Part shown: positions 26,986-36,667 of the stretch, one piece after another
How the letters are laid out: every line of letters starts with the position of its first letter
How positions within the stretch are numbered: position 1 is the stretch's first letter
From: Pedobacter sp.
Lineage (GTDB): Bacteria > Bacteroidota > Bacteroidia > Sphingobacteriales > Sphingobacteriaceae
DNA length: 64,000 nucleotides
Direction of reading: 5' to 3'
Assembly: GCA_031119475.1 (NCBI GenBank)
Contig: JAVHXV010000002.1
Coordinates: 248,001 to 312,000 of the forward strand
Made by a program: the position numbers and the translations under genes
Notes under the pieces: model-generated
What the model was told of the DNA's origin: nothing
The model's database searches: none
Seen by the model: the letters and a program-made list of their open reading frames with translations, nothing else

Positions 26986-28023
26986 TCAGCAATCTTCAAA
27001 TATCAGGTCATTCCCACCCTTAAGGCCCAGACCTGGTAAATTGTTTAGCACATATTTCCCATCTTTCATTTCTGGATGTTCGAACGGGTTGTTTTTGGTC
27101 AGCCAAGGCCCATCCAAATCTGCCCAATCGCAGAGTGGGGCCAAAGCGGCACCGGCTAAGGTCGCAATGGAGGTTTCGCTCATGCAGCCGATCAGTATCT
27201 TCATGCCAAAACTCCTCGCTTTTAAGATCATCTGATGTGCCTCGTACATACCTGCGCTCTTCATCAGTTTAATATTGATACCATGGTAAGCACCTTTCAA
27301 ATGCTCAAGGTCGCCTATCCGCTGTAGGGCTTCATCAGCAATAATCGGGATCGGACTGCGCTGGGTGAGCCAGGCATTGCCATCTAGGTTGTTCTTGTCC
27401 ATTGGTTGCTCAATAAGTAAAACCCCTTGATCGTGCAGCCAATAGCACATTTCGATGGCCTGCTTCCGATCGCTCCAGCCCTGGTTGGCATCTACATATA
27501 AAGGCAGGTCGCTCACACTCCTGATCGTGCTGATCAGTTCCTTATCATTATCTCTGCCCAATTTGATTTTCAGGACTTTAAATCCAACCGCATCCGCAAC
27601 TTTTTCTTTGATCACCTCCGGACTATCAATGCCGATGGTATAAGAAGTGATGGGCATGAGCGATGGATCGGCACCGTAGATTTCGGCACAGCTGAGCTGA
27701 AGGATCTTCCCATTGATGTCGTTCAGCGCAATATCAATGGCAGCCTTTACCGCAGGGTTTCCTGGCGCAACCTCATTCAGGTATTGATGTATTTCGCCAA
27801 AGTTAAAAGGATGACGGAAGCGGCTCCAATCGATCTTTGCTAAAAATTCGCTTGCGGTAGCATGGCTTTCGCCCATATAGGGCACCATGCTGGCCTCTCC
27901 ATAACCGGTCACGCCTTCGTAACTGAGCTTGAGCAGTAAAATTGGAGTGCTGGTCCTGGTAAATTTGGAAATGGAAAATGGATGTTTTAATTCTAATTCG
28001 AACTCCTTGCAACTAATCTTCAT
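26986..28023 (-). CDS. L-Ala-D/L-Glu epimerase (dipeptide epimerase, enolase superfamily)
   Basis: A 345-residue protein of the muconate-lactonizing subgroup. Catalytic features are visible: KLKIKLG with the K-x-K pair, YVDANQGW (first metal Asp), LLIEQPM (Glu), IIADEAL (Asp) and the second-side lysine in NIKLMKSAG. C-terminal GCMSETSIATLAGAAL is typical of dipeptide epimerases, which convert L-Ala-D-Glu from murein recycling to L-Ala-L-Glu. Exact dipeptide specificity is inferred. It is divergent from the lipoprotein at 28073. Confidence 0.88.
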   Translation of the reverse strand: MKISCKEFELELKHPFSISKFTRTSTPILLLKLSYEGVTGYGEASMVPYMGESHATASEFLAKIDWSRFRHPFNFGEIHQYLNEVAPGNPAVKAAIDIALNDINGKILQLSCAEIYGADPSLMPITSYTIGIDSPEVIKEKVADAVGFKVLKIKLGRDNDKELISTIRSVSDLPLYVDANQGWSDRKQAIEMCYWLHDQGVLLIEQPMDKNNLDGNAWLTQRSPIPIIADEALQRIGDLEHLKGAYHGINIKLMKSAGMYEAHQMILKARSFGMKILIGCMSETSIATLAGAALAPLCDWADLDGPWLTKNNPFEHPEMKDGKYVLNNLPGLGLKGGNDLIFEDC

Positions 28024-28072
28024 TATTTATCGTCTTACTTTTAATTAACCGCTCAGTTGTGAGCATCTAAAT

Positions 28073-29215
28073 ATGAATGCCATGAAAACTAGTTCAAGAT
28101 TACGGTATTTTCTTTATTTATCCATACTAATTGTTGGATGTACCACAGGAAAAAATGCATTGCAAAAAGGAAATTACGATGCATCAGTACAAAAATCGGT
28201 CGATCGCCTCAGAAATTCTCCAAAAAATGAAGAGGCGCAGCAGGTTTTGGCAACGGCCTATGAACTGGCCTTGAAAGACCACCTAAATAAGATACAACAA
28301 GCAAAAATCTCAGCAGATGTATTGCGCTGGGAGTATATCCTAACCAATTATGAGCAGCTCAACAGCCTTGCCGGCGAAATCAACAGCTGTGCTGCCTGCC
28401 AAGCTATCGTCCCTGCTCCACAGCAGTTTACGGCAAACATTGCAGAAGCTAAGCTCAATGCCGCTGCGGTAAGGTACGAACGTGGACTGCGCTACCTTGA
28501 TGAAGCAGACCGGGCAAGTGCCAAAAAAGCATATTACGATTTTGAAAGGGCCAAACAATTTGCACCAAACTATAAGGACGTAGACAAAAAAATGGACGAC
28601 GCCTATTGGGCAGCGGTGGTCAGGGTGGTCGTTGAGCCTGTTCAGCTGAACAGCAGTGCCTACCAGTTGAGCAATGCCTACTTTCAACAACAGTTGGATT
28701 ACTTTATCAGCAACTATCGCAACAACAAGTTTGTGCTGTTCTATAGCCAAGATCAGGCGGTAAGCCAAAAAATCAGGCCAGACCAGGTTTTGAGCCTATC
28801 GTTCGATGATTTTATGGTTGGCCAGACCTTCGTCAAAGAGCGCGTAGAAAAAATGAAAAGAGATAGCGTCATCATCGGCCAGATCCGCAACAACAAACCT
28901 ATTTATGCAACTGTTAAGGCCAGTTTTAGTGTATTCGACAAAAAGGTGGCCTCATCAGGACAATTGTCCATGACCATCAGCGACTGGCAGACCCAAAAGG
29001 TGATCAGACAACAACGCCTATCTGGAACTTACGTGTGGCAAGATAGCTGGGCGACCTATAAAGGCGATGAGCGTGCACTGAGCAAACAACAATTGAAACA
29101 GCTCGGCAAACGTGAGGTCTTGCCTCCAGGGCCTGAAGTGCTCTTTGCAGAATTTACCAAGCCAATCTATGCCCAGGTAGTAGATGAAGTGAATTATTTC
29201 TATAATCAGTATTAG
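28073..29215 (+). CDS. Lipoprotein with TPR-like N-terminal region
   Basis: A 380-residue protein starting at ATG 28073 (an ATG at 28082 is also possible). Signal peptide and lipobox are YFLYLSILIVGC. The region after the lipobox (GNYDASVQKSVDRLRNSPKNEEAQQVLATAYELAL) and later YERGLRYLDEADRASAKKAYYDFERAKQFAPNYKDV look like tetratricopeptide helices. The C-terminal half is probably beta-rich. No specific family was recognised. It is a single-gene unit facing the epimerase. Confidence 0.72.
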   Translation: MNAMKTSSRLRYFLYLSILIVGCTTGKNALQKGNYDASVQKSVDRLRNSPKNEEAQQVLATAYELALKDHLNKIQQAKISADVLRWEYILTNYEQLNSLAGEINSCAACQAIVPAPQQFTANIAEAKLNAAAVRYERGLRYLDEADRASAKKAYYDFERAKQFAPNYKDVDKKMDDAYWAAVVRVVVEPVQLNSSAYQLSNAYFQQQLDYFISNYRNNKFVLFYSQDQAVSQKIRPDQVLSLSFDDFMVGQTFVKERVEKMKRDSVIIGQIRNNKPIYATVKASFSVFDKKVASSGQLSMTISDWQTQKVIRQQRLSGTYVWQDSWATYKGDERALSKQQLKQLGKREVLPPGPEVLFAEFTKPIYAQVVDEVNYFYNQY

Positions 29216-29221
29216 TTTAAA

Positions 29222-29292
29222 GTTGCAGGTTGTAGGTTCAAGGTCTTAAGCCGATGCGCCCAGCCTTTCAACTTTAAACCTTTAACTTCAAC
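29222..29292. repeat. Degenerate inverted repeat of GTTGCAGGTTGTAGG type
   Basis: The left arm begins GTTGCAGGTTGTAGGTT (29222) and the right arm ends CCTTTAACTTCAAC (29292). Pairing is imperfect. It resembles the hairpin between rpsB and tsf (39929-39992) and fills most of the 130-base gap after the lipoprotein. Confidence 0.5.
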
Positions 29293-29345
29293 TAAATGAC
29301 CAAATCCTGATCCACGATAGACTTTTATTGCCTAATATTGCAGCA

Positions 29346-30308
29346 ATGACCAATGGCGTTTATCAACCTTTCAAAAATTTCGATTTTAAAAGCGACAGGT
29401 GTTTTTTGAGCGGCGACCCAACTTCGCTGATCAACATCAACGTACTGCCCGATTGGCTGCTGGAAATGGCAGGCCTTACCGGGAACGAGCAGATCAAATT
29501 GCTCGATGAGACCATCCGCACCTACCGTTCGCTGATCGTGCCCTGTAATGCGGGCATCAACGATAACCACGTTTCCAAGTTGGAAGACCGCATTGCGTTG
29601 GCCTTTGCCAAAGGCTATGCTGGTGTTTCCGAATTGCCCGAAATTGATCTGTTCAATTGGATCGGCAAAATGCTCTATAGCTTTCTATACATTGAAATGC
29701 AGGGCGCCATCAGGTTGCAGCAGCTTAGTGGCGATGGCATGAACATGTCGCAGGGACTGATGCACAAGTTTGGCAATCTCCATACGATGCTGCAGCGCAT
29801 TTATCGGGCCGTGGTTTTTGAAGATTTTGTACCCTGGAGCATCGTTGTGGTCAAACTGCAAGAGGCCGATGAGGCCTTTAGTTTTAGGGACGAAATCAAT
29901 ACGCTGACCTTCTCGTTGAAAATGAAGGATTTCGGCATCATTGCCTGCCTGCAGGATAACGGCACCAACAAAAGATACCATCAGGAACTGCTCGATTCGA
30001 TTGAAGGCAAAGCCCTGTCCGTACAGCAATATGAAGAAATAGCGGCCCGCTTTTTTTACTCGGCCTATCTCTTCAATCGCTTGCCCGAATATGCGATCAT
30101 GCCGGTTGAAGAGACCATTTATATTGATGCAATGCCCCTAAAAGGTACACTGAACAAGGCATTGTTCGACGTTTGGATGCACAAGACCTATGCACAGGTG
30201 CTCGAAAATTTTTGGAAACCATGGGGGCACACCTTGTTCGAGATCATCAAAGATCCTTCTGCTCCGATGAGCTACTTTGAGCAGCCTTTTCTTCCCTCAG
30301 CTGGTTAA
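29346..30308 (+). CDS. Conserved-looking hypothetical protein, 320 residues
   Basis: The start chosen is ATG 29346 (MTNGVYQPFKNFDF). An in-frame TTG 18 bases upstream lies in a promoter-like stretch. A TAATATTG box ends five bases before the ATG. The protein is soluble, without signal peptide or recognised motif, mostly helical by composition, with aromatic-rich segments (FWKPWGHTLFEIIKDPSAPMSYFEQPF at the end). Its last 12 bases overlap the 3' end of the convergent rhomboid gene. Function is unknown. Confidence 0.75.
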   Translation: MTNGVYQPFKNFDFKSDRCFLSGDPTSLININVLPDWLLEMAGLTGNEQIKLLDETIRTYRSLIVPCNAGINDNHVSKLEDRIALAFAKGYAGVSELPEIDLFNWIGKMLYSFLYIEMQGAIRLQQLSGDGMNMSQGLMHKFGNLHTMLQRIYRAVVFEDFVPWSIVVVKLQEADEAFSFRDEINTLTFSLKMKDFGIIACLQDNGTNKRYHQELLDSIEGKALSVQQYEEIAARFFYSAYLFNRLPEYAIMPVEETIYIDAMPLKGTLNKALFDVWMHKTYAQVLENFWKPWGHTLFEIIKDPSAPMSYFEQPFLPSAG

Positions 30309-30899
30309 CAGCCTTAAAAAATTGGACAGGGCATCGGGTACGACCACAAGGGTAAAAATAACGCCTGTTAGCGCGCCATAAAAATGGGCATCATGGCCTA
30401 TGTTATCTTTGGCGTTTTTGGCCATGTACCAGGAATAGAGCAAGTAGAGCACAGCAAATACAATGGAAGGCATAGGAATGCCCATCACCAAGATCTTTCC
30501 CCAGGGATCAAATAGGATATAGCTGAAAAGAACGGCGCTGATCGCACCAGATGCACCCAGGCTATTGTACCAAAAATGGTCCTTATGCTTTATTACCGTC
30601 GGGATGTCGCTCAGAATGAGGCTGAGCATGTACATGAGCCCAAACTGCCAATGCCCAATGATCCTTTCCAAAGGGAAAGCAAAAAACACAAAGGTGAACA
30701 TGTTGAAGATCAGGTGCATCCAATCGGCATGGATGAGCCCACTGGTAATGTAGGTATAGAGCTTTCTTCCCTTGCTTACCGTATAGGGGTGCAGCATGAA
30801 CTTGCCATAGATGCCATGGTCGTTGAAAGCATAGATACTGGTAATTACCGTAAAAATAAAGATAACCGAAGCTACGGGGGTATCGTGAATATAATCCAT
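30297..30899 (-). CDS. Rhomboid-family intramembrane serine protease
   Basis: A 200-residue protein with about six hydrophobic segments. WMHLIFNMFTFVFF matches the conserved H-x-x-x-N of helix 2. The nucleophile is in SLGASGAISAVL (GxSG) and the catalytic His is in GHDAHFYGALTGV. It cleaves membrane-spanning substrates; the target is unknown. Its ATG overlaps the stop of the M14 carboxypeptidase by one base (TAATG-type junction), so the two are translationally coupled. Confidence 0.93.
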   Translation of the reverse strand: MDYIHDTPVASVIFIFTVITSIYAFNDHGIYGKFMLHPYTVSKGRKLYTYITSGLIHADWMHLIFNMFTFVFFAFPLERIIGHWQFGLMYMLSLILSDIPTVIKHKDHFWYNSLGASGAISAVLFSYILFDPWGKILVMGIPMPSIVFAVLYLLYSWYMAKNAKDNIGHDAHFYGALTGVIFTLVVVPDALSNFLRLLTS

Positions 30900-32638
30900 T
30901 ATTTGAGCATGAGTTTGGTATCCTGCATTAACCGGCCGATCGGATAGCGCATAAAGGTTTTTTCGTAATAGTCGGAATTTTTATAGACAAATTCGAGCTG
31001 CATCCTTGCACTTTTGGCGAACTCGGGATTTTTAACTTTTTCTGCAGCCAGCTTTTCGGCCAATGCCGGATCTTTTTTCAACAGTTCGGCTGCGGTATCT
31101 TCAAAAACATAGCTCGAATAGCCCTCTTTTTGCCCTAATATCGAATCGAAAAAGTTCCAGTTAAAAAACGAATCGATTGCCTGTGGCTCCAGCGTTTCGA
31201 TCAGGTACCTATTGCCTGGCTGATTGGCATATACCACATAATCTCCTGCATAATACTGTACCTTTTGTTTAACGGTGCCCACATTTACCCCCGAGTGCAG
31301 GTAATGCCCTTCAAAGGGACGGGTAGGTGTTTTCATTTCGCCAATGTAATACATGTCAAGGTCTATCTTTTCATCTTCAGCCAGTTGGCTAAGTTTCACA
31401 TTGTTCAATTTCAACAAGGCAATTACCTTGTCCCAGGCTTTGGGAATAATATAGGCAATGGGTTTGGTAATGCTGATGCTGGGCTCAAACTGGTCCCAAT
31501 ATTTGATTTTTTTGGTATAAGGGGCACTCCTGTCGTAATACAGCCTGTCGATCCCGCTAATGTCGCTCGGTTTATATTTGGCTGCGTAGCCCTTAAATTC
31601 GATACTGTCATACACCGTTCGGTTTAATTTCCAGTCTAACGGGAAAACTGCCTGTTTGGCCACCTGCTCATCGGCCTGTTTTTTCTGGGCACCGATAGTT
31701 TTGGCATCGCGAACAATGATCCCGATGTAGGTTTCCAATAATTTCAGGGTGGATTCCACACGTTTATCAAACGATTTGAGCATATGTGTTTCGGGCATAA
31801 AGCCGATGGAATTGTGCAGTGCAGCATAGCCAGTTGAATACCGTGGCGATTCGATAAAACCGGTTATCCCTGCATCTGGTGTTTCATTAATTGAATTTAC
31901 ATACGGGATCAGCTCGAATCCTTTCGATTTCATCTGGCTATAAAGATCAGGCACCATGCGTTTCGTGAGATAAGCAGATAAAATGGGGTTCAGCTTGTCT
32001 TTTTGTGTGGGGATGAGCGTCATGGTGTACTGGTAATCGGCACCATTGCTGGTATGGGTATCCACAAAGATTTCGGGCTGCCAGGTGTTGAAGATCAATT
32101 GAAAAGCCTGTGAATTTTTTGAATCGCTTTTGATAAAATCGCGGTTCAGGTCATAGTTCTTGCTGTTTCCCCTGAACCCATAAGCTACCGGACCATTTTG
32201 GTTGGCACGTGAGGTCCCCGATCTGTTATGGCTGCCATCAATGTTATAGATTGGGATAATGCAGATCACGACGTTGGCTGGGATCTGGTCTTTTTGGAGC
32301 AGTTCGCGGGCCAACAACATGCTGGCATCTATGCCTTCTGGCTCCCCGGGATGGATCCCATTGTTGATCAAGAAAATTCTTTTGTCGTTTTTCCTTAACG
32401 TAACCGGATCAAATATGCCCTGTTTGGATAGCACGAGCAGATGCAAGGGCTTACCAAAATCGGTTTGGCCATAAGTGAACAGCTTCGCCTGCTTTGGATA
32501 TTTTTTTGCCAATTGCCCATAAAAGGCAATCGCTTCCTCGTAGGTAGCGGTTTCTTTTTGGTTGCTCCGCTCGTAGGGAGTTTGTTGCGCCTGTGCTGCG
32601 GTAAAAAAAAGGACGAAAAATAGCAGTGATATCCTCAT
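30899..32638 (-). CDS. M14-family zinc carboxypeptidase, secreted
   Basis: A 579-residue protein with a signal peptide (MRISLLFFVLFFTAAQAQ). The zinc motif HPGEPEG (H-x-x-E) is in LINNGIHPGEPEGIDAS, the third ligand His is in FVDTHTSNGADY, and a candidate catalytic Glu is in GFMPETHML. The N-terminal YGQLAKKYPKQAKLFTYGQTDFGKPLHLLVLS is typical of the family. The C-terminal ~200 residues are an accessory beta-rich domain. It probably trims peptides or murein peptides outside the cytoplasm. Confidence 0.9.
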   Translation of the reverse strand: MRISLLFFVLFFTAAQAQQTPYERSNQKETATYEEAIAFYGQLAKKYPKQAKLFTYGQTDFGKPLHLLVLSKQGIFDPVTLRKNDKRIFLINNGIHPGEPEGIDASMLLARELLQKDQIPANVVICIIPIYNIDGSHNRSGTSRANQNGPVAYGFRGNSKNYDLNRDFIKSDSKNSQAFQLIFNTWQPEIFVDTHTSNGADYQYTMTLIPTQKDKLNPILSAYLTKRMVPDLYSQMKSKGFELIPYVNSINETPDAGITGFIESPRYSTGYAALHNSIGFMPETHMLKSFDKRVESTLKLLETYIGIIVRDAKTIGAQKKQADEQVAKQAVFPLDWKLNRTVYDSIEFKGYAAKYKPSDISGIDRLYYDRSAPYTKKIKYWDQFEPSISITKPIAYIIPKAWDKVIALLKLNNVKLSQLAEDEKIDLDMYYIGEMKTPTRPFEGHYLHSGVNVGTVKQKVQYYAGDYVVYANQPGNRYLIETLEPQAIDSFFNWNFFDSILGQKEGYSSYVFEDTAAELLKKDPALAEKLAAEKVKNPEFAKSARMQLEFVYKNSDYYEKTFMRYPIGRLMQDTKLMLK

Positions 32639-32694
32639 GTCTAGAAAATCAGGTTGAGGAGCTAATTTACTTTTTTTATAGCGGAAACAAAGAT

Positions 32695-33372
32695 TTATCT
32701 TCTTTTGTCCAGGCCCATCGGACCAAAATAAAGCTTCACGCCAGCAGACAGAAAGGAATACATGTCATTTTTTCCAACTACCGGGGTATAGCCGTCCATC
32801 CCTTCACCAAAGGTAAAAGTAGTTTGCCAGTTGATGTTAAAGGCGTAACGCGTATATCCCCATTGGTTGACCATGGGAATGTTGATGCCAATGTTGACTG
32901 GTACAATCTCTTCGGTACTTTTGTCCTCTCCGGGATAATAGTTGACATCGTAATAGCGTACGTTGGAAATCTTGTTGTTGATGATGCCCAGGCCGATGCC
33001 ACCATATACATTGCTCAAAAAGTCGAAAAATGGAATTCGGCGCTGTTGACTAGAGATGAACTCGCCCATCGACACTTTGAGGTTAACCGTTCCGGTAAGG
33101 TAGGAGTTGATAAATTGTCTGTTGTAGGGGTCAAATAAGATATCTCCTCCAGCCAGTTCTCCTTTTTGGCCTTCAAGGCCCAGCGTAACATAAGGCGTAA
33201 AATGATAATCTACTGTGGCATAACCTGCAAAGGAAATCTTCTTTTTGTTGAGGTCTGCAAAGGCCATTGCCCCTCCCGCTCCAGCGCCAACACTAAATTT
33301 ATAGTAATTGTTCTGGGCAAAGCTAAGCATGCTCAAGCAGCAGATTGAAAATAGGAGCGTTAGTCTTTTCAA
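32695..33372 (-). CDS. Outer-membrane beta-barrel protein (OmpA/porin-like fold)
   Basis: A 225-residue protein with a signal peptide (MKRLTLLFSICCLSMLSFA). Alternating amphipathic strands with glycine/aromatic girdles are visible (YYKFSVGAGAGGAMAFADL, ISFAGYATVDYHFTPYVTLGLEGQKGEL, WGYTRYAFNINWQTTFTFGEGMDGYTP). It ends YSFLSAGVKLYFGPMGLDKRR, so the terminal Phe/Tyr strand is followed by a short tail. Function is unknown. It is divergent from pepT. Confidence 0.8.
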   Translation of the reverse strand: MKRLTLLFSICCLSMLSFAQNNYYKFSVGAGAGGAMAFADLNKKKISFAGYATVDYHFTPYVTLGLEGQKGELAGGDILFDPYNRQFINSYLTGTVNLKVSMGEFISSQQRRIPFFDFLSNVYGGIGLGIINNKISNVRYYDVNYYPGEDKSTEEIVPVNIGINIPMVNQWGYTRYAFNINWQTTFTFGEGMDGYTPVVGKNDMYSFLSAGVKLYFGPMGLDKRR

Positions 33373-33467
33373 ATCGTTTAGCGTTTGTTAAATGAATGGC
33401 CTTGGTATAGGCCTTAGCTACAAAAATATAATCTTTATTGTATTAATTAGTTATAATTTTACAAAAT

Positions 33468-34721
33468 ATGAAATACACCAATGCCACTGCGCAATTGCAG
33501 GAAAGATTTATACGCTATGCGAAGATCGATACCCAATCCGACCCGAATTCCGATACCTGCCCATCAACCGAAAAGCAAAAGAATCTGGGACGCGTTTTGG
33601 TAGCGGAACTGTTGGACATCGGTGTCGAAGACTCTATGATGGACGAGTTTGGCTATGTGTATGCGACCATCCCAGCCAATACGGACAAAAACGTACCGGT
33701 GATCTGTTTCTGTTCGCACATGGATACTTCTCCAGATTGTAGCGGAGCTGATGTGCAGCCCATCATCCACCAAAATTATGATGGAAACGACCTTATCCTG
33801 CCCAATGACCCGACCGTGGTGATCAGACCGCACGAGCACCCAGATCTAAAAACGCAGTTGGGAAACCATATCATCACGGCAAGTGGAGACACACTTTTGG
33901 GCGCGGACAACAAGGCTGGCCTGGCCGAAATTATGGAAGCTGCGGCATTTTTGGTCCAACATCCAGACATTAAACACGGAACGATAAAAATTTTGTTTAC
34001 GCCCGATGAAGAGATCGGCAGGGGAGTAGATCAAGTTGACCTGCATAAATTGGGTGCTGATTTCGCCTATACCATTGATGGAGAGACCTTGGGCTCCATG
34101 GAAGATGAAACCTTTTCTGCAGATGGGGTCAAATTGATCGTTCAAGGAATAAGTACACATCCCGGCTTCGCCAAGGGAAAAATGCAAAGCGCGATCAAAA
34201 TATTGGGGGAAGTTATTGCGTCCCTGCCCAAAGACCGCCTATCGCCAGAAAGCACCAGTGGAAAGGAAGGATTTTTACACCCGGTAAGCATAAGTGGACA
34301 AGTGGAGCAGGCAGAAGCACACTTTATTGTCAGGGCTTTCAAAGACGAACTGCTCCAGAAACAGGAGGCCGAACTCGAAGAAATCGTGAAGGAAGTACTC
34401 AGGTCATATCCAAACGCCTCTTATCAGTTTAAGGTAACCGAACAATACCGCAACATGAAAAAGATATTGGACCAATACCCTGAAGTAGTCGAGCATGGTG
34501 TGGCTGCCATCGAGAGAGCAGGCATCCATGTCAAAAAGCAAAGTATCCGTGGCGGTACCGATGGTTCGCGGTTATCTTATATGGGTTTGCCATGCCCCAA
34601 TATCTTTGCGGGCGAACACGCCTTCCACAGCAAACAGGAATGGGTTTCCGTTCAGGATATGGAAAAGGCGGTGCAGGTTATCGTTAATATTGCTTGTATT
34701 TGGGAAGAGAAAGCGATTTAA
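33468..34721 (+). CDS. pepT: Peptidase T (tripeptide aminopeptidase)
   Basis: A 417-residue cytoplasmic M20-family enzyme. Di-zinc site motifs are complete: FCSHMDTSPD (His, Asp), GADNKAGLAE (bridging Asp), FTPDEEIGRGVD (catalytic Glu and ligand Glu), YTIDGETLGSME (Asp) and AGEHAFHSKQEWV (His). Length is normal. It removes the N-terminal residue from tripeptides in peptide catabolism. The upstream 95 bases separate it from the divergent barrel protein. Confidence 0.96.
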   Translation: MKYTNATAQLQERFIRYAKIDTQSDPNSDTCPSTEKQKNLGRVLVAELLDIGVEDSMMDEFGYVYATIPANTDKNVPVICFCSHMDTSPDCSGADVQPIIHQNYDGNDLILPNDPTVVIRPHEHPDLKTQLGNHIITASGDTLLGADNKAGLAEIMEAAAFLVQHPDIKHGTIKILFTPDEEIGRGVDQVDLHKLGADFAYTIDGETLGSMEDETFSADGVKLIVQGISTHPGFAKGKMQSAIKILGEVIASLPKDRLSPESTSGKEGFLHPVSISGQVEQAEAHFIVRAFKDELLQKQEAELEEIVKEVLRSYPNASYQFKVTEQYRNMKKILDQYPEVVEHGVAAIERAGIHVKKQSIRGGTDGSRLSYMGLPCPNIFAGEHAFHSKQEWVSVQDMEKAVQVIVNIACIWEEKAI

Positions 34722-34773
34722 GAGAGGTGCAATTCTTTAATTTTTTTGCAAAAAATTCATTGTATGGCATCTC

Positions 34774-34789
34774 CTAATGTCCACATTAG
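34774..34789. repeat. Inverted repeat CTAATGT-cc-ACATTAG
   Basis: Seven-base arms with a 2-base spacer sit between the convergent pepT and methyltransferase genes, five bases from the methyltransferase stop. Related words occur in the convergent gap at 45400-45510. Confidence 0.6.
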
Positions 34790-34793
34790 TTAA

Positions 34794-35480
34794 TCAGCTC
34801 ATTATAGTAAGTCTAGCCAAGTACTGGTCTTCCCCATCATCCATCATGATTTCGCATTCCCATCCATGGGACTTTGACAAAGTGGCCAATGTTTCTTGGT
34901 CTATGTATAGCCAGTCAAACCAGTTGCCCAGTTGGTTTTGATAAGCGTAACGATAGCTTACCTCCCCGAAATAGCGGTTTGTGGGTTTTTGGAGGTCGGT
35001 GTAGAGATAACTGATGTTGGAACTGTCGAAAATCAACTGGCCCCCGGGGTTGATCAATGTTTTGGCCCTGATCAAAAAGTTTGAAAACCCTGCCAATGTG
35101 CCTGTCAGGCCAATGCCGTTCATCAGCAACAACAGCGTATCGAATCTTTTCTCAAAGGTAAAGATGTCCTGCTCAAAAGCTTTTTTTACACCTCTTTTTT
35201 TCATGATGGAAACCGCGCCCCCAGAAATATCGATTGCGGTTACGTCCATACCCTTTTTTTGGAGATAAAGTGCATGGCTGCCTACACCTGCCCCAATATC
35301 CAAAATGGTGCCTTTACAATGTTCCAGTGCTGTAATTTCCAAATCGGGCATCTCCACTTCATTGCGGAAGAAGACATCAATTGGCATTTCCTCTGGCACG
35401 TCATAGGAATTATGGAGCCATAAGGTCCCAGTTTTTCCTTTGAGGTAATAATCTTGCAGGGCCTTTCCAAAAATATCCAT
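34794..35480 (-). CDS. SAM-dependent class I methyltransferase
   Basis: A 228-residue protein. The SAM-binding motif I is GTILDIGAGVGSHALYLQKKGMDVTAIDIS, followed by acidic motif II (VTAIDIS) and a later LLLMNGIGLTGTLAGFSNFLIRAKTLINPGGQLIFDSS. The fold is clear, the acceptor is not. The first ~30 residues form the usual helical cap. It lies 64 bases after the MscS gene on the same strand and may be cotranscribed. Confidence 0.85.
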   Translation of the reverse strand: MDIFGKALQDYYLKGKTGTLWLHNSYDVPEEMPIDVFFRNEVEMPDLEITALEHCKGTILDIGAGVGSHALYLQKKGMDVTAIDISGGAVSIMKKRGVKKAFEQDIFTFEKRFDTLLLLMNGIGLTGTLAGFSNFLIRAKTLINPGGQLIFDSSNISYLYTDLQKPTNRYFGEVSYRYAYQNQLGNWFDWLYIDQETLATLSKSHGWECEIMMDDGEDQYLARLTIMS

Positions 35481-35544
35481 GGCACAAGATAGTGGCTCGG
35501 GTTGGACTTTGTCAAACTCAATTTAATGTTTTTTATGAAAATCT

Positions 35545-36630
35545 TCAATTGGAGGCTGTGGGGGCAGGGACTTTGTCAAAGTGGGACACCCGGGTTTTGA
35601 CCAGTGCATCTGGATAGTGCTGCACCACAAAAGCGACCATCTTTTCGCGGATGTAGGCACGCAGCTCAAATGTATTTCCTGCATTTTTGGCACTCATGAG
35701 CATCCGGACTTCGATGTAGTTTTCCTTGGTATCGGTGAGGTGCACTACATTTGTCCGCTTGTCCCATAATGGTGATTGCTGGAGCAGCCGGGCAAACTCA
35801 GCCCTGATTACATCGATCGGGATCGTATAATCAAGATAGAGGAAAACGGTGCCCAACAATTCTGCCGATACCCTCGTCCAGTTTTGGAAAGGCTTTTCTA
35901 TAAAATAGGTAATGGGCAAGACCAACCTGCGCTGGTCCCAAAGGTTTACAACTACATAGGTCAGCGTAATTTCCTCAACTTTGCCCCATTCGTTTTCTAC
36001 CACCACCACATCGTCGATCCTAATAGGCTGTGTAAAGGCGATCTGGAAGCCGGCCAAGAGATTGCCCAATGATTTTTGTGCAGCGAAACCAATAATAATC
36101 CCACCAATACCTACGCCAGTAAGCAGGCCTGTACCAATTTTACGCATGCTTTCGAAGCTCAGCAGCACAGCGGCTATGGTGAGCATCACCAGCGTGGCCA
36201 CAATAAACTTGCGGATAAACTGGATCTGTGTCCTTACCTTCCTTTCCTTCAGGTTGTCTTCCTTGTTGACATCAAAGCGGTGCACTAAAATATCTTCCAG
36301 CACTTTGACGCTTCCGATCAGGATCAGTCCAAAATTGATGGTCAGCAAGATTTCGAGCAATTTTTCGACCCTGATCATGATGGGCTTGTCCAAATCCATC
36401 ATGCCTACTGCAACATTGAGCAGAAGGAAAGGGATGAATACGCCAACAGGCTTATTCAGGTGGCGAATAATGGAATTGATCTGGAAGGTTGCCCAAAACC
36501 TGGAAAAGAACTGGAATGATCGTCTTAGGATAAAGGCAATCAATAGCCCGAGTACCACCGCACCAACAGCCAGGATAAGGTGGTAAAGGTAGGTCGGAAG
36601 ATAAGCCTGTAGCTTTTGGAGATACTGCAT
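35545..36630 (-). CDS. Mechanosensitive ion channel, MscS family
   Basis: A 361-residue protein with four N-terminal hydrophobic helices, then the pore helix GTGLLTGVGIGGIIIGFAAQKSLGNLLAGFQIAFTQPIRIDDVV (Gly/Ala-rich TM3). The beta domain follows, with VEEITLTYVVVNLWDQRRLVLPITYFIEKPFQNWTR. It lacks long N-terminal extensions, so it is a small-conductance type channel that opens under hypo-osmotic stress. It sits upstream of the methyltransferase and 37 bases after the YtxH-like gene on the same strand. Confidence 0.93.
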   Translation of the reverse strand: MQYLQKLQAYLPTYLYHLILAVGAVVLGLLIAFILRRSFQFFSRFWATFQINSIIRHLNKPVGVFIPFLLLNVAVGMMDLDKPIMIRVEKLLEILLTINFGLILIGSVKVLEDILVHRFDVNKEDNLKERKVRTQIQFIRKFIVATLVMLTIAAVLLSFESMRKIGTGLLTGVGIGGIIIGFAAQKSLGNLLAGFQIAFTQPIRIDDVVVVENEWGKVEEITLTYVVVNLWDQRRLVLPITYFIEKPFQNWTRVSAELLGTVFLYLDYTIPIDVIRAEFARLLQQSPLWDKRTNVVHLTDTKENYIEVRMLMSAKNAGNTFELRAYIREKMVAFVVQHYPDALVKTRVSHFDKVPAPTASN

Positions 36631-36667
36631 GCCGCTTTCCCAAAAAGGTTAGGGTAGAAGCACTGGC

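Noticed and set aside
35505..35580. GACTTTGTCAAA words as further copies of the 43586 palindrome
   Set aside because: Only short partial matches, one inside the coding end of the MscS gene; too little for a repeat copy.
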